A stretch of DNA of 64,000 nt from Symbiodinium microadriaticum. Lineage: Eukaryota; Sar; Dinophyceae; Suessiales; Symbiodiniaceae. The position numbers were made by a program, and so were the translations under genes. The notes under the pieces were generated by a model, which saw only the letters and a list, made by a program, of their open reading frames with translations, was not told the DNA's origin and made no database searches. Shown in pieces: positions 35,297-45,044 of this stretch (its first letter is position 1; the number at the start of each line of letters is the position of its first letter). The stretch lies in assembly GCA_001939145.1 (NCBI GenBank), contig LSRX01000771.1, forward strand, positions 123,704 to 187,703, written 5' to 3'.

Positions 35297-37257
35297 CTAG
35301 ACCGGCTCTTGCTGCGACTTGCGGGCTTTCCGAGCGTGCCGACCTGCTTGAACCATCAACTTCTTGTGGCGTGCCTCAGAGGTTGGGTTGAGGCTCCAGG
35401 TTCCGTCGAACAGCGCGGAAAGTAGTGGTTCCCTGTCGCAGCCCAGCTTGGTGAGAACATCAGCCAGCATCCTTGATGTATCACACCAGTGGGCGTATGC
35501 TGGTGAATCGTCCTCGAAGCTGTTCTCGCCGATGAGGTCCTTGACCTGTGCCAGCAAAATCCGGACCCGCTTGTCCTGAGGCTGGCCAGCATCCTTGTTG
35601 AGGGTCTGCTCGAGGCTCTTGGCGTCCGTGATGCATATAATCTTCTCTTTCAGGTAGTGGACGTCCAGCTCATAGATTGGCACGGTTGGTTTGATGATCT
35701 CCATGAGCAATGTCCTTAAGAACTCGCCAGCCTCGACGCCAGCAAGGAAGCCATTTGCTTCGGCTGCCAGCGTGCTCCTGCAGACTCTCTTGATGGATCC
35801 CGAGTATGTCTCCAAAACATATACTGGTACTTCTTCACCACTCAGGATGTCTTTGCTTGTGAGCCCGACCACGTATCCACATTGTGACTTGCCCCCCTCG
35901 ATGTTCGCGAAGCTGCTGTCTGCAAAGCAGAAGACAACGGAGTCCTCGAGAGTCAGGTGGCTCTTGCGGAAGCACCACTTAGCCTCCGAGGTTTCCTTCA
36001 ACAACTTTACTGCCTTGTTGAGGTTGACGACGTCCTTGATGGTCGGGTGGCCCATGGACTGGGAGGCCATACTCACATTCACCATGTGATCAGGTCTGGA
36101 TTGCCTCGTTACCCAGCCCATCTGTCCGATAAGTCCTCGGAACGCGGTCTTCTCCACCTCGGTGAGCGGGGAGCCTGGTGACTTTCTCCTCTCGGCTTCG
36201 AGGACCATGTAGTCTATGCCCTCAATTGCATCATATTGGTCCACTTCAATGCTCCCATTCTTCTGGACGATGTTCTTGCCACAAAACCGGAACTCGCCAC
36301 TCTTGGTCTTCAGGTGGAGGTCTTTCTGCAGCTCCTTCAAGGTGCTGTGGTAGCGCTCGCTTTCTCCAGCACTGTAGAGGTCGTCGACGTGAGTCAGCAG
36401 GATGCCCTCGAGGTTGCCGCTCTGGTCTGCAAGAAAGAACAGTGCCGGCTCTATGCTGGACATCTTCCACTCATACTTTCTGAGGGTGCGGTAGAGCTTC
36501 CTCCACCAAGAGCGCCCAGCATCTCTGGTCCCATAGATGGACCCTTTTGCTCTCAAGAGATCATGAGGACTAATCCCAGGAGGTGGTGGTCGAGGAGGTC
36601 TCAGGATCAGAAGTCTGCTGATCCCTTGCGACTGCAAATAAGCTGTCGAAGCGTCGCATGCAGTGATTGTCCATCCCTTGAGAACGGCCACTGCACAGAT
36701 CACGTTGAAGGACAACAAGGACGCGGTGGGACTATCTTACCCTATGCTCTGCTGGTCCTCCTGGCAGCCCTGCACCACGAGCCTGCTCTTTGCCTCGAAA
36801 GGGTAGTCCTTGTCGATCTGACTTTTCGACTTGCCAGTGCGCCTTGCCAAGTAGGATGCAAGGAGCCGTGGCTTCGCATTCTTATCCGTGTGGACCCACC
36901 TCGTGCCGACGATCTTGACATCGTTGGGCAGGTCACGGATCTGCTCGCTGGTGAGCTTTTCCACGGCATTGAACTTTTGCCACGAGTCCCATTCCTTTGC
37001 CATTGACTTGTCGAACTTTTCCCGGTCCTCTTGGCTAAGCTCCCTTAGCTTGACTTCGGACTTCACCGCGGCCTTGCCGGTCAAGAAGATATCAGCCGGC
37101 ATCAGGTAGTAGGCCGCCTCATCCTCGGTGTCCGTGTCATCATCTGTGTCCAGCTCGTACTGGGAGGTGTCCCCGACCATTCTCCGGAGCCTTGTGTCTC
37201 GAACGGTTCGCCACGGGCACCCGGATCTGTCGTCTTGTGACCATGTTGTCCGGGTCT
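35297..37257 (-). pseudogene. copia-type reverse transcriptase and RNase H, interrupted
   Basis: Pol part of the retrotransposon. The pol frame opens after a TAG near 37257, in the +1 frame relative to gag, and overlaps the gag frame by about 115 bases. It encodes the RVT_2-type start (KEWDSWQKFNAVEKL, IVGTRWVHTDKN, AKSRLVVQG), then after an in-frame TAA at 36737-36739 continues with DASTAYLQSQG, SIYGTRDAGRSWW, the catalytic THVDDLYSAG (near 36375-36400), and the RNase H motifs FCFADSS, LAAEANG, CITDAKSLEQ and MLADVLTKL. It stops at 35297. Apart from that single stop the frame is intact, so the defect is recent. Integrase is missing upstream. Confidence 0.9.
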
Positions 37258-39293
37258 ATCGCGCGCTTGCTTGCTGAAGAATCTGCTCCTTCCCGGTGTG
37301 CCCTCTCGACCGACTGCTTCACTAGCTGGAGGCGGCCGTACAGGTAGAAGGCAAAGCGGTAAACCTCAGGTTGCATTGGCTGGTTCGAGAGCGCATGGTT
37401 CAGGACCTGGGCGCAAAACCACGCCGAGTCCGACGAAGAAGCAGCATCATCAAAAGAGCGCCCGGCATATGGTGTCAAGTGGCCGAGCAGATGCGCATCG
37501 GACGGCAACGGCTGCAATATGTCCTGGTCTTCCTCAGCAAGCGTGGGGAAAGGCGGCAAAGGTTCGCTAGGAGAAACGCACACCGAATATATCCATGCTC
37601 TGACCTCCTGCCGCTCTGCCCGAATAATCCTTGCCACTGGCCTTGGCGGGGACACCACGCTCCACTCATGAAGTGCTGGGTTGTAAGGTGGCTCGGGCTG
37701 AGCTTGTAGTGGATGAGGTCCGAGGGAACCGACACCCATTGCACGCTCGCGCGCCTCTTCCCTCGCCTTGTCCTCCTCAAGCTTCTTGCCCATGTAGAAG
37801 TCCTTGGCCTCACAGCACATAGCGTAGGTAAGCCTCGCCCTTGCTTTGCGGCCCCATGCGGTAGTCAACGCCACCTGAACAAGGTAACCCCACAGCTCCC
37901 GGGGCTCCTTCCTGGAGGCAGAGATCACGGCCCTGTTGCAGGCATCGTCCTTGCACATGATCTGGCCGTTGGCCGATCTCATGAACTTCTTCTCTTCGCC
38001 TCCTCGGTAGGTGCTGTGCTCGCAGAGGTTGGTGTCGCGAAGGACCATGTAGGACTCGTGCTGGTAGTCGCTCTCCTCAAGGCCCCCGTGGAGAACGAAG
38101 AAGTTCGTGGCCGCCTTCTTCTTTGGCTGTCCTTTGCGTTTCGGCGAAGCCGCTCCCTTGCCCCCTTTTCTCTTGTTGGGACACTCGTCGTCCCCCTGCC
38201 AGTGGCCTCGCTGGCCGCAGCTTGTGCAGGGCGTCACCGTCTTGAGAAACTTCACGGCGTTCTTGCGCGTCTCCTTGGCACGCTGGTCAAAGGACATCTC
38301 TCCCTTGGCCCGGAACGGAAAACTCTGCGCTGGCTGTCCTTTTTGGCTTGTCGCTGGCTGCTTCTTCTTCTGCATAATAGTGGCCAGCGCCTCGGCAAGG
38401 TCCGGGTCTTCGGTGACGTCGTAGTCCTGAAGCATAGCGTCCAGGATTTCGTCGCCCACGTAGTCGGGGGACTCGGGGGAGTCGCCCTCGACAGCCGGGT
38501 CTTCCTCCTCATAGAAGACCTCGTCCTCATAGTTCTGGTCGTCTTCATCCTCAGCCTCGGTGGCATATACCTGCGGTTTGCCCTTCCCCTTGTTCACCCC
38601 CGAAGGAAAAGGCTTTGCTCTGGTCTTCCCGAACATCTCGCGAGGTAGGTGCGGCTGCCTTCCGCAGCCCAAGTAGTCACGCCGAATCACGGGTCGGCCG
38701 GTGCAGTTCGGGTACTGGATCCGCAGTGCATGTGATATCTTCTTGAAGTCGTACTCGTTGTTCACCGAGCTGAGCACGTTCAACTGCTCCTTCTGGTCCA
38801 GGCCACCAAAAGCAAGGAGCATCATAGCGCGGATGTGCTCGGGGATCACCGTGCCAACACCCGTCAGGACTTCTTCGAGGCGCTTGAAATCCTGCTCTCT
38901 CCGGATAATATACTGTTGCATGCTCTCAGTGGGAAGCCTCCACACGCTCGGGCTGTAAAAGGCGGTGAAAAACAGCTCGTTGGTCTTGACTGGGGCTTCC
39001 TGGGCAATGTGCTCCTTGAGAGTAGAAATCAACAGCTGCATGCCCTTGAGCGTGGCCTCGCCTTTATCGTTCTTCGTCTTCAAATCTGCATGGTTGAGCT
39101 TGCGGACCGACTCGTAGGCAGGGCCGGAGAGACCCGACCGCAAATGCACTGGTGTCGCGACCTGAGTCTGGGGATTACCTTCTCTCCCATGGAAAAGATC
39201 CCAGGCTCTCTCCACATACTCCTCAAAGCCGTCGGGGTCGCCAGCATATTGCGGTACACCATATCTGTCTGTATCAATCTTGGGGGCAGCCAT
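37140..39293 (-). CDS. Retrotransposon gag-like polyprotein
   Basis: 717 residues from the ATG at 39293 (MAAPKIDTDRYGVPQYAGD); an upstream ATG at 39350 gives a longer frame but lacks a convincing start. The N-terminal third is the helical capsid-like part. An acidic linker (about 38450-38570) is followed by a zinc knuckle CTSCGQRGHWQGDDECP near 38180-38227, whose spacing is CX2CX4HX6C instead of the usual CX4C at the end. A basic stretch (KRKGGKGAASPKRKG) follows, then a Cys/His-containing region (CEHSTYRGGEEKKF, MCKDDACNRAV) seen in dinoflagellate relatives. No aspartic-protease D[ST]G motif is obvious. The frame is intact for its whole length and ends in TGA at 37140-37142. Confidence 0.88.
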   Translation of the reverse strand: MAAPKIDTDRYGVPQYAGDPDGFEEYVERAWDLFHGREGNPQTQVATPVHLRSGLSGPAYESVRKLNHADLKTKNDKGEATLKGMQLLISTLKEHIAQEAPVKTNELFFTAFYSPSVWRLPTESMQQYIIRREQDFKRLEEVLTGVGTVIPEHIRAMMLLAFGGLDQKEQLNVLSSVNNEYDFKKISHALRIQYPNCTGRPVIRRDYLGCGRQPHLPREMFGKTRAKPFPSGVNKGKGKPQVYATEAEDEDDQNYEDEVFYEEEDPAVEGDSPESPDYVGDEILDAMLQDYDVTEDPDLAEALATIMQKKKQPATSQKGQPAQSFPFRAKGEMSFDQRAKETRKNAVKFLKTVTPCTSCGQRGHWQGDDECPNKRKGGKGAASPKRKGQPKKKAATNFFVLHGGLEESDYQHESYMVLRDTNLCEHSTYRGGEEKKFMRSANGQIMCKDDACNRAVISASRKEPRELWGYLVQVALTTAWGRKARARLTYAMCCEAKDFYMGKKLEEDKAREEARERAMGVGSLGPHPLQAQPEPPYNPALHEWSVVSPPRPVARIIRAERQEVRAWIYSVCVSPSEPLPPFPTLAEEDQDILQPLPSDAHLLGHLTPYAGRSFDDAASSSDSAWFCAQVLNHALSNQPMQPEVYRFAFYLYGRLQLVKQSVERAHREGADSSASKRAIDPDNMVTRRQIRVPVANRSRHKAPENGRGHLPVRAGHR

Positions 39294-39467
39294 TGTAGAT
39301 CGAGGAAGCGGCCTCCAAGAATAACTCAGAAAACAGAAGTGCCGGCACAAAGGCGGGCACGAGAAAGTAGAAGTTGTTTGCTGGCAGCACCAAAGCGAAA
39401 CCAGCAGAAAGCGTAGGGCTCAAAGCCTAGCAGCTGAAAGCGGCTAGGGCAGGCACCGGACCACGCC

Positions 39468-39481
39468 GGCTCCGCCTACCA
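39468..39481 (-). promoter_or_regulatory. Primer-binding site of the retrotransposon
   Basis: Immediately after the 5' LTR the minus strand reads TGGTAGGCGGAGCC, similar to initiator-Met-tRNA primer sites (TGGTAGCAGAGC type) of copia elements. Its position next to the LTR end supports the LTR boundary. Confidence 0.7.
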
Positions 39482-39627
39482 TCAAAGTGCACGCAGCGGC
39501 GTGCGGGCACTGAGGCAGCTAACTTTTTCCCTGAAGGGCGCCCTGGCGGTGAGCCGAATGCCGTGCGGAGTCAGACTGCTGCAATGCTTCCAGACAAACA
39601 AGCCTGCTGTACACAGGTGCATTTTCA
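39482..39627 (-). repeat. 5' LTR
   Basis: 146 bases, identical by eye to the 3' LTR; the element is transcribed on the minus strand from here. Begins TG and ends GA, not the usual CA. Confidence 0.95.
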
Positions 39628-39632
39628 CAGAA

Positions 39633-40175
39633 CTTTACAGGGGATCCTTGCCAGGGGATTTGCCGGGGGTCGTTCGTCGTTCTGAATCCCTTACCGGAAG
39701 CCCTAACAAGCGCGAGCTCAAAAGCCCACAAGGTGGCGCCCTAGCCGCCGCTGCCGGACATGTGGTTATCTTACATCTCTTGCGGCGTTGGTTAAAGGAC
39801 CTCTAGTTCGCGTACATGTAACGATGGGAATCTCTCAGACTCCACTCATCACATGTCTTAAGCACGCTCCCTCATTTGGCGATTCCGGTTCATCATAGAT
39901 CTCATTTGCTAAGCTGCTAAGCCCACCCCCAACTTTTCACCGCGGCAAGGCTAAGAAAGAGACCGGAGGGGGTTGCGGACCTGCAGGACCAGCGGACCAG
40001 GACCAGGGGACCAGAGGACCAGGGGCCTAGGCCTACTAGTACCCTACCAAAGGCCCCAGACAAGAGCCAAAGTTAGGAAAAAAACAGGGCTCGAAACCCC
40101 AAAGCTGACAGAAAAACCCAAATCATGCCATCAGAAAATCAGCTGTCTGGACCAGGCAGCATCGGGCAGCTGTGG
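39633..40175. other. Retrotransposon flank with GGACCA repeats
   Basis: Between the 5' LTR and the kinesin-tail-like exon. About 39976-40028 is an imperfect tandem array of GGACCAG/GGACCA units. No gene recognised. Confidence 0.6.
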
Positions 40176-40871
40176 TCAAATTTCTCGGTACCGTGTAGAG
40201 GGTGAAGCTGATGCTGCTTGTTCCAGGTTTCGCACACTTCGAGCAGCCGTTCGCGGGGATGATGTACAGGACGGCGCTGGAGTCGAGGGGATCCTGTAGG
40301 ACACGGTCGATGGAACGGCTTGGAAACCGATCTGGAATGGCTGTATAGGTGTCCTCCACTGTGGGCTCAAAGTGGTTGCAGCCGGCAGTTGCGTCCGGTA
40401 GACAGGGACGGGAATGGGAGGATTGATTGCGACAGGGTGCTGCAATTGAGCATTGTGATTTTCGTAGCCGGCTGCGCCCACGGGCCAGAAAGCTGTCATC
40501 TCCCGCCACGGATCATCCGTTGCAGGTGTTGCAGGACGAAAGGTGCGATTGTAAGCATTCTTCATGAGGTTCAGTCGGCTCTGAAACGTGCTGAAGCTCC
40601 AGAGTGCGACTTCAGTCGGAGCAAGATTTGCATTTTTCAAGACTCTGATGCACAGACTTGGTGTCCCCAGCTCGTGCAGCGACAGCACTGGCGATAAAGT
40701 CAGCAGCTCGTAGCTCAAGCCATCATGTGGCCTGAGCGCTTTGGAAAAAACTTTGGCATCCTCTATCATGTTCCGCGCCTGCATTGCGCGCTTCAAAAAC
40801 TCGTCCTTCGATGAAGTACTGGACACCATGTCCTCTTCCAACGCACGCAGGTATCGTCTGGCCCGTTCCAT
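40176..40871 (-). CDS. Probable distal (tail) exons of the kinesin gene
   Basis: A 231-codon minus-strand frame that reads as real protein: helical RRYLRALEEDM and FLKRAMQARNMIEDAKVF, then LRPHDGLSYELL, TPSLCIRVLKNA, a segment EVALWSFSTFQSRLNLMKNA and DDPWREMTAFWPVGAAGY, then a Pro/Ser/Thr-rich tail. The EVALWSFSTF piece resembles the stretch behind kinesin-3-type motors, and the frame lies 2.5 kb downstream of the kinesin motor on the same strand. Nothing was spliced to prove it. It could also be an independent gene. The tail beyond about 40300 may include a retained intron. Confidence 0.45.
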   Translation of the reverse strand: MERARRYLRALEEDMVSSTSSKDEFLKRAMQARNMIEDAKVFSKALRPHDGLSYELLTLSPVLSLHELGTPSLCIRVLKNANLAPTEVALWSFSTFQSRLNLMKNAYNRTFRPATPATDDPWREMTAFWPVGAAGYENHNAQLQHPVAINPPIPVPVYRTQLPAATTLSPQWRTPIQPFQIGFQAVPSTVSYRIPSTPAPSCTSSPRTAARSVRNLEQAASASPSTRYREI

Positions 40872-43322
40872 TTCGAGTGGTGAGCACGCCCGCTCGGCAA
40901 TGATGCCTTCGAGACAGCATCATTTTCAAGACGTAACTCTCAAGTTCACCCGGCAGTCCAACTCTAGACAAGAGCACGAGAAGCAGTCCGAGCCTCTGAT
41001 GGCGGCGTTGGTGGACTCGTCGTTTGCACCTCCCGAGACTATAACTGAAAATTCGCATCGGTTGCAGGCAGTTTCGGGGCCCTACTGTGAACGTCAACTT
41101 GAAGCCCGTTTAGCCCCTCGCTTCCGAAAGATGCGACGGACTTGTTTGGCGTCCCTTCCCTCGCGGCGGCGGCCGCCGGGCTTGCCGCATCGCTTCCATT
41201 GTCATGGCAATCTTGTCGGCTGCGAGCTTGCCTACTTGCCTGTCCTTCTGACATGAAGAACTGAGAAAATCTGGGGACAGACTTGGACTCTCAACATCTA
41301 GAACTTCGACCGGGACTAGAAGCCCAAGGCGTTGGAGTGCAAGAGTTTTGAAGGAAGCCGGGAGCCTTCCTCTGCACGGCCACTGAACAGGAGGGCTTGT
41401 ACCGTTGGATCCGGCTTGGTGAAGACGAAGAACCTGCCCGACAGCGCCGATGTACTGCCAGTTGAGAGCGTGAGGCCGCAGAAGAACGCAAGCAGCACTT
41501 TACTTGACATGCGCTTCAGTGTGCTCGGCATGTGAGCCTCAAAAAATGACTGAAAAGAAGCAGGCACAGGCTACGATAGAAATGGCGTAATATCTTCGCC
41601 TGAAAGACTGGCCGAGCACGACGAAGTCCTGATGCAGCAGCTCTTTCGCTTCGGCGCGAACGAGTCGTGTGCCGTTGACCTCGGGGGAGGGCGTCCAGGC
41701 TTGTTGTCCAGAACTTGACGACTGGGTTCCACCCACCGCCTGCTTTAATCTTTCCAGAATCTTGCGGCTTGTTGACATCCGTTGTGAGTCTCGCTATTCT
41801 TAACCAACATTTCCTATCTCCAGTGCCCTGCGCACCCAGGTGGTCAAATGAACATCTCTTGGAATATCTGTGCCACAAAGAGGGGCAGGTCGAGTCCAGG
41901 CAAACTGCAAAGCCAATGATTGCTGTACCCCTCCTGCCAGGTGCAGGCTGTGAGCCTCAATGGCGGCCGAAGGCAGAAGAATAATCCCCAACGGCTTGAG
42001 GAAAAGGCGCCCCGACTCCTGATGGGAAGCACTGGCCCCGCACTGCACAGGTTGAGACCAAGAAAACCGAATCAAATAAGCTAGATGTCCTTGCACAGCA
42101 GTCTGTGCTGGGAGAGCATTCAGAACGGATTCAGACCCAAGAAAGCAGAGGTTGCTCCTGCATATTCCTGCATCTTTCTGTACTTGTGATGCTGGCGCCC
42201 ATGGAACGAAAACACGCATGTCGACGTCTGGCAGAGTCTGATGTTGGCTTGGTCCCATGACGAAACAAAGTTATCAGATTTCCCTTGACAAGGTTTTTCT
42301 GAAATTGGGAGAGGCAAGCAGGTCAGTCACAGAAAGTTGCGACAACATATCTGCACACTACATTGACGGGTAACGGACCGGTAATACAAAGCTAGGCCTC
42401 AGCATCGAAGTCGGAAAAGCACTATGGGCGGGAGGCTGTGTCCAAGAGCTTGCCAAGAATTTCTGGAGTACTACGACACGTCGATGCTTACGAGGGTGCT
42501 GTATTGAAACCCTTGTCCTGCCAAATGAGGCATGTCTCTGGACCTCGGCTGCTATGGTCAAAGGCTCGGCTGCAAGCATTGTTGGGCGAAGCGCATCGGC
42601 AACCTTTTGGGAAACCTGAATGAGATCGAGACCAGCAAGCATGAGCCAACAACAGGACAGGTCATGCATCCGAGCGGCAAATGCCTGGTGTCTGTGGTAG
42701 TTGAAAATCACACCGGGATGAACCTAGGCGCTTCAAGCCAATTCACACGCTTCGAGGATCCCCTCTGCTGCTAAAGCACATCCCAGGACGTAGCGCCGCC
42801 CTGCACAGGAGAGCACTACCACAGAAGCTTGTAGCTGCACCTGGCACGGCTGGTTCCACTGCCTTCTTCTTCAGCATGAAAGATAAGTCGGCCGCTGAAG
42901 CTGGGATCTTTGGAATAGATGACCAAGCCTGGCACGACACAAAAACACACAAAACAGACACAAATCGCGGTGTGCAAAAACAGGTCTCAACCCTAAACCC
43001 AAGTTGGAACTTCTTCGAGCCGAGAGTCTCGGTATCGGTGGCCACCTTGTGCTATGTTGAGACAACGAAACTCGCGGGCCGATGCGATAAGCACTCGTCG
43101 AAAGCAAAACACGTTGGCTTCAGGGAACTAATGCAGGCTGGCTGCATTGGACCTCAGCTTCTGGTGACACGTCACAGGTTCAACATGTTCCCCGATGGAG
43201 CCGTGGACAACTCGTGAGCTGATATTTCAAAATCTAGCCCGCACAGATAATCCAACCCCTAAGTAGCATGCGACTCCAATGCCGCCATCAAGATCAATAG
43301 TCAATAGTCAATACGCCACCCC
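40872..43322. other. Interval between kinesin motor and tail-like exon
   Basis: Candidate coding piece on the minus strand at 41340-41110 (LLVPVEVLDVESPSLSPDFL followed by KLAADKIAMTMEAMRQARRP), which would fit a coiled tail exon, though another frame over the same bases also looks plausible. Another candidate is at 42560-42440. No FHA or PH domain was recognised. Confidence 0.3.
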
Positions 43323-45044
43323 CTAGTCACAACAACGGCCCACCCAGACTATGAGAGCATGTGTCCATCTCCTCAGTGAAGCAGTGGCCCGTGTGGACTC
43401 CAGTTGCGCAGAAAGGACAACAGCTTCCATCTGAATTGCAAAAAAGCAGCTATCTGATGCGGCCGGTGTTCGCCAGTGGCTTAACCATGCGCCCATTTCT
43501 GCAGAGTTCGTGGATAGCGACTGCTGGTATCGCATGCTTTCTACTTGGGAAGCACCAGTTTCAGGCAGCCTGTGCTCGCTTGGCTCGTGCGGGTCGAAGT
43601 GCACTTCGAAGCTCTCTGGGCTAACCGGAGAAGCTCCGTTCGACTGCGTGCCTTGTGAGGGAGGCGTGCCCTGCAGATGCAGCTGCTCGATCGCGGCGTC
43701 TGCTCGCGCTTCATCTCGGAGCTCGTTCTTCACTGTGGCTCTCGCAAACCTCCATCTCGATATTGCAAGATTTTGCAACGCATCATCCTTCTGCCTTCGC
43801 AAGAGATCTGCATTCTTCTGCGCCTCTTCCCATCGAGCCTTGTAGCTCTCCATCATGTTGCGAATGAAGCCTGCTTGAGAATCGAGATCTTGCGCATTTC
43901 TCGGTGTCGCGCTGTTTAGCTGATCTTTCAGACTTCGCAGCTCTTCGTTCAAGCTTTGGATAAGAGAGTCCTTGTCCACCTTCGCAACACGCTTTGCAGT
44001 AACCTTGATGCTCTTAACGGTGCTCGCAAAGTTCAGCGTGACATAGCTTTCATCTAAGTTGACCGCTGCAGGACTTAGCGTTCCCAACAGGCATGTTTTG
44101 GAGTTGCCCGCGAGTGCATTGGAGAGCAGCAAGGTGAGCTTGGAGTTTCGGAATCGAGCTCGGCTCGAGCCATCAACTTCGTCTGAGTTCCCGCGCTGAC
44201 GAGCTTGCCGTCCAAGCCCTTGTATGCACTGGGCAAGCCACATTAAGCTTCGATTGATGAATGTGAGCTCTACGAAGTTTTCACCAGTTACTTTCGTAGT
44301 CTTCTCGTTCTCTCTCCCTGCCAAATCCACGCAGAAAACCTCAGAGGAGACCACTGTGTGAGCTTCGTGCTTTTCCATTAGAAGCCTGAATAGAGTATGC
44401 CCACGAGAACTTGTAGCATTTCGCATCGTGGCTGCGACGCTTGCCCTCGAAAGCCCGGTTTCCAGCAGTTTTTGAAGTTGCTCCAGAGTCTCAATCTGCA
44501 CATCGGTAGCACCATCAACATAGACCCCCACCTTTGGATGCACATGAATCTCTGGCGCCTTGGCTTTTTCCTTGTCCTCGAGCAGATCACGAACTTTCTC
44601 GTTGTAGACTTCCAGCATCTGCGCCCGGCACTGCACCTGACCACCCAAGCTGCGCAAGGATTCCACCTCTCCGAACAGGTCCCGCAGGAGCCGGGGCAGC
44701 AGACCCTGCTCCAGCTCACTCTTCTTGCCCATGAAAGAGAACGTCTTTCCACTGCCGGTCTGGCCGTAGCAGAACAGGCACGTATGATATCCGGAAATGG
44801 AATGCTGCACCATTCTGCGCCCTATCATTTCGTAGCACTTCTCCTGCGAAACGTAGTCCGGCTTGGAAGCATCAGTGCTGTCCATCGCACAATCGAATGC
44901 GAAGTCCTTCTTCTTCTTGTCAGGAAATTCTCCGACCACGGAGATTAGCTTCCCGGAAGCGGTAAGGCATTGCTGTCGCGATTCGTAGCCCAGAAAGGGC
45001 CGCAGCCTCACTCCAACGAACACTGCCTCGTCCGTCTTGTCCAT
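43323..45044 (-). CDS. Kinesin motor protein
   Basis: Microtubule motor ATPase. From the ATG at 45044 there is one uninterrupted frame of 573 codons. Motor domain, about residues 5-350: VRLRPF near the start, P-loop GQTGSGKT (94-101), switch I NATSSRGHT (209-217, where kinesins usually have SSRSH), switch II DLAGRENEKT (240-249, usually DLAGSE), NRSLMWLAQCI and RNSKLTLLLSNALAGNSKT. A predicted coiled coil follows (LIQSLNEELRSLKDQL, and SYKARWEEAQKNADLLRRQK). The domain order and the K-loop-free motor resemble kinesin-3-like proteins. The motor is encoded without introns while neighbouring genes have many. The C-terminal 60-70 residues look non-conserved and may be a read-through intron, with a possible GTAGAA donor near 43550. 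Confidence 0.93.
   Translation of the reverse strand: MDKTDEAVFVGVRLRPFLGYESRQQCLTASGKLISVVGEFPDKKKKDFAFDCAMDSTDASKPDYVSQEKCYEMIGRRMVQHSISGYHTCLFCYGQTGSGKTFSFMGKKSELEQGLLPRLLRDLFGEVESLRSLGGQVQCRAQMLEVYNEKVRDLLEDKEKAKAPEIHVHPKVGVYVDGATDVQIETLEQLQKLLETGLSRASVAATMRNATSSRGHTLFRLLMEKHEAHTVVSSEVFCVDLAGRENEKTTKVTGENFVELTFINRSLMWLAQCIQGLGRQARQRGNSDEVDGSSRARFRNSKLTLLLSNALAGNSKTCLLGTLSPAAVNLDESYVTLNFASTVKSIKVTAKRVAKVDKDSLIQSLNEELRSLKDQLNSATPRNAQDLDSQAGFIRNMMESYKARWEEAQKNADLLRRQKDDALQNLAISRWRFARATVKNELRDEARADAAIEQLHLQGTPPSQGTQSNGASPVSPESFEVHFDPHEPSEHRLPETGASQVESMRYQQSLSTNSAEMGAWLSHWRTPAASDSCFFAIQMEAVVLSAQLESTRATASLRRWTHALIVWVGRCCD

Larger units (their letters stand above)
35096..39627 (-). mobile_element. 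Ty1/copia-like LTR retrotransposon lacking integrase
   Basis: A 4532-base element flanked by a perfect 5-bp target duplication, CAGAA, at 35091-35095 and 39628-39632. It has two 146-bp LTRs that I find identical base for base. On the minus strand the LTR begins TGAAAATGCACC and ends CACTTTGA. The primer-binding site follows the 5' LTR directly, and a purine-rich stretch (GAGGACGGG) precedes the 3' LTR. Inside are a gag-like frame and a copia-type reverse transcriptase plus RNase H, but no HHCC zinc-binding or DDE integrase region between them. Identical LTRs mean recent insertion. With integrase absent and the polymerase frame broken, this copy probably moved using proteins of another element, or it lost sequence after insertion. 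Confidence 0.95.

Noticed and set aside
38000..38648. Long plus-strand frames inside the retrotransposon
   Set aside because: They are shadows of the intact gag frame.
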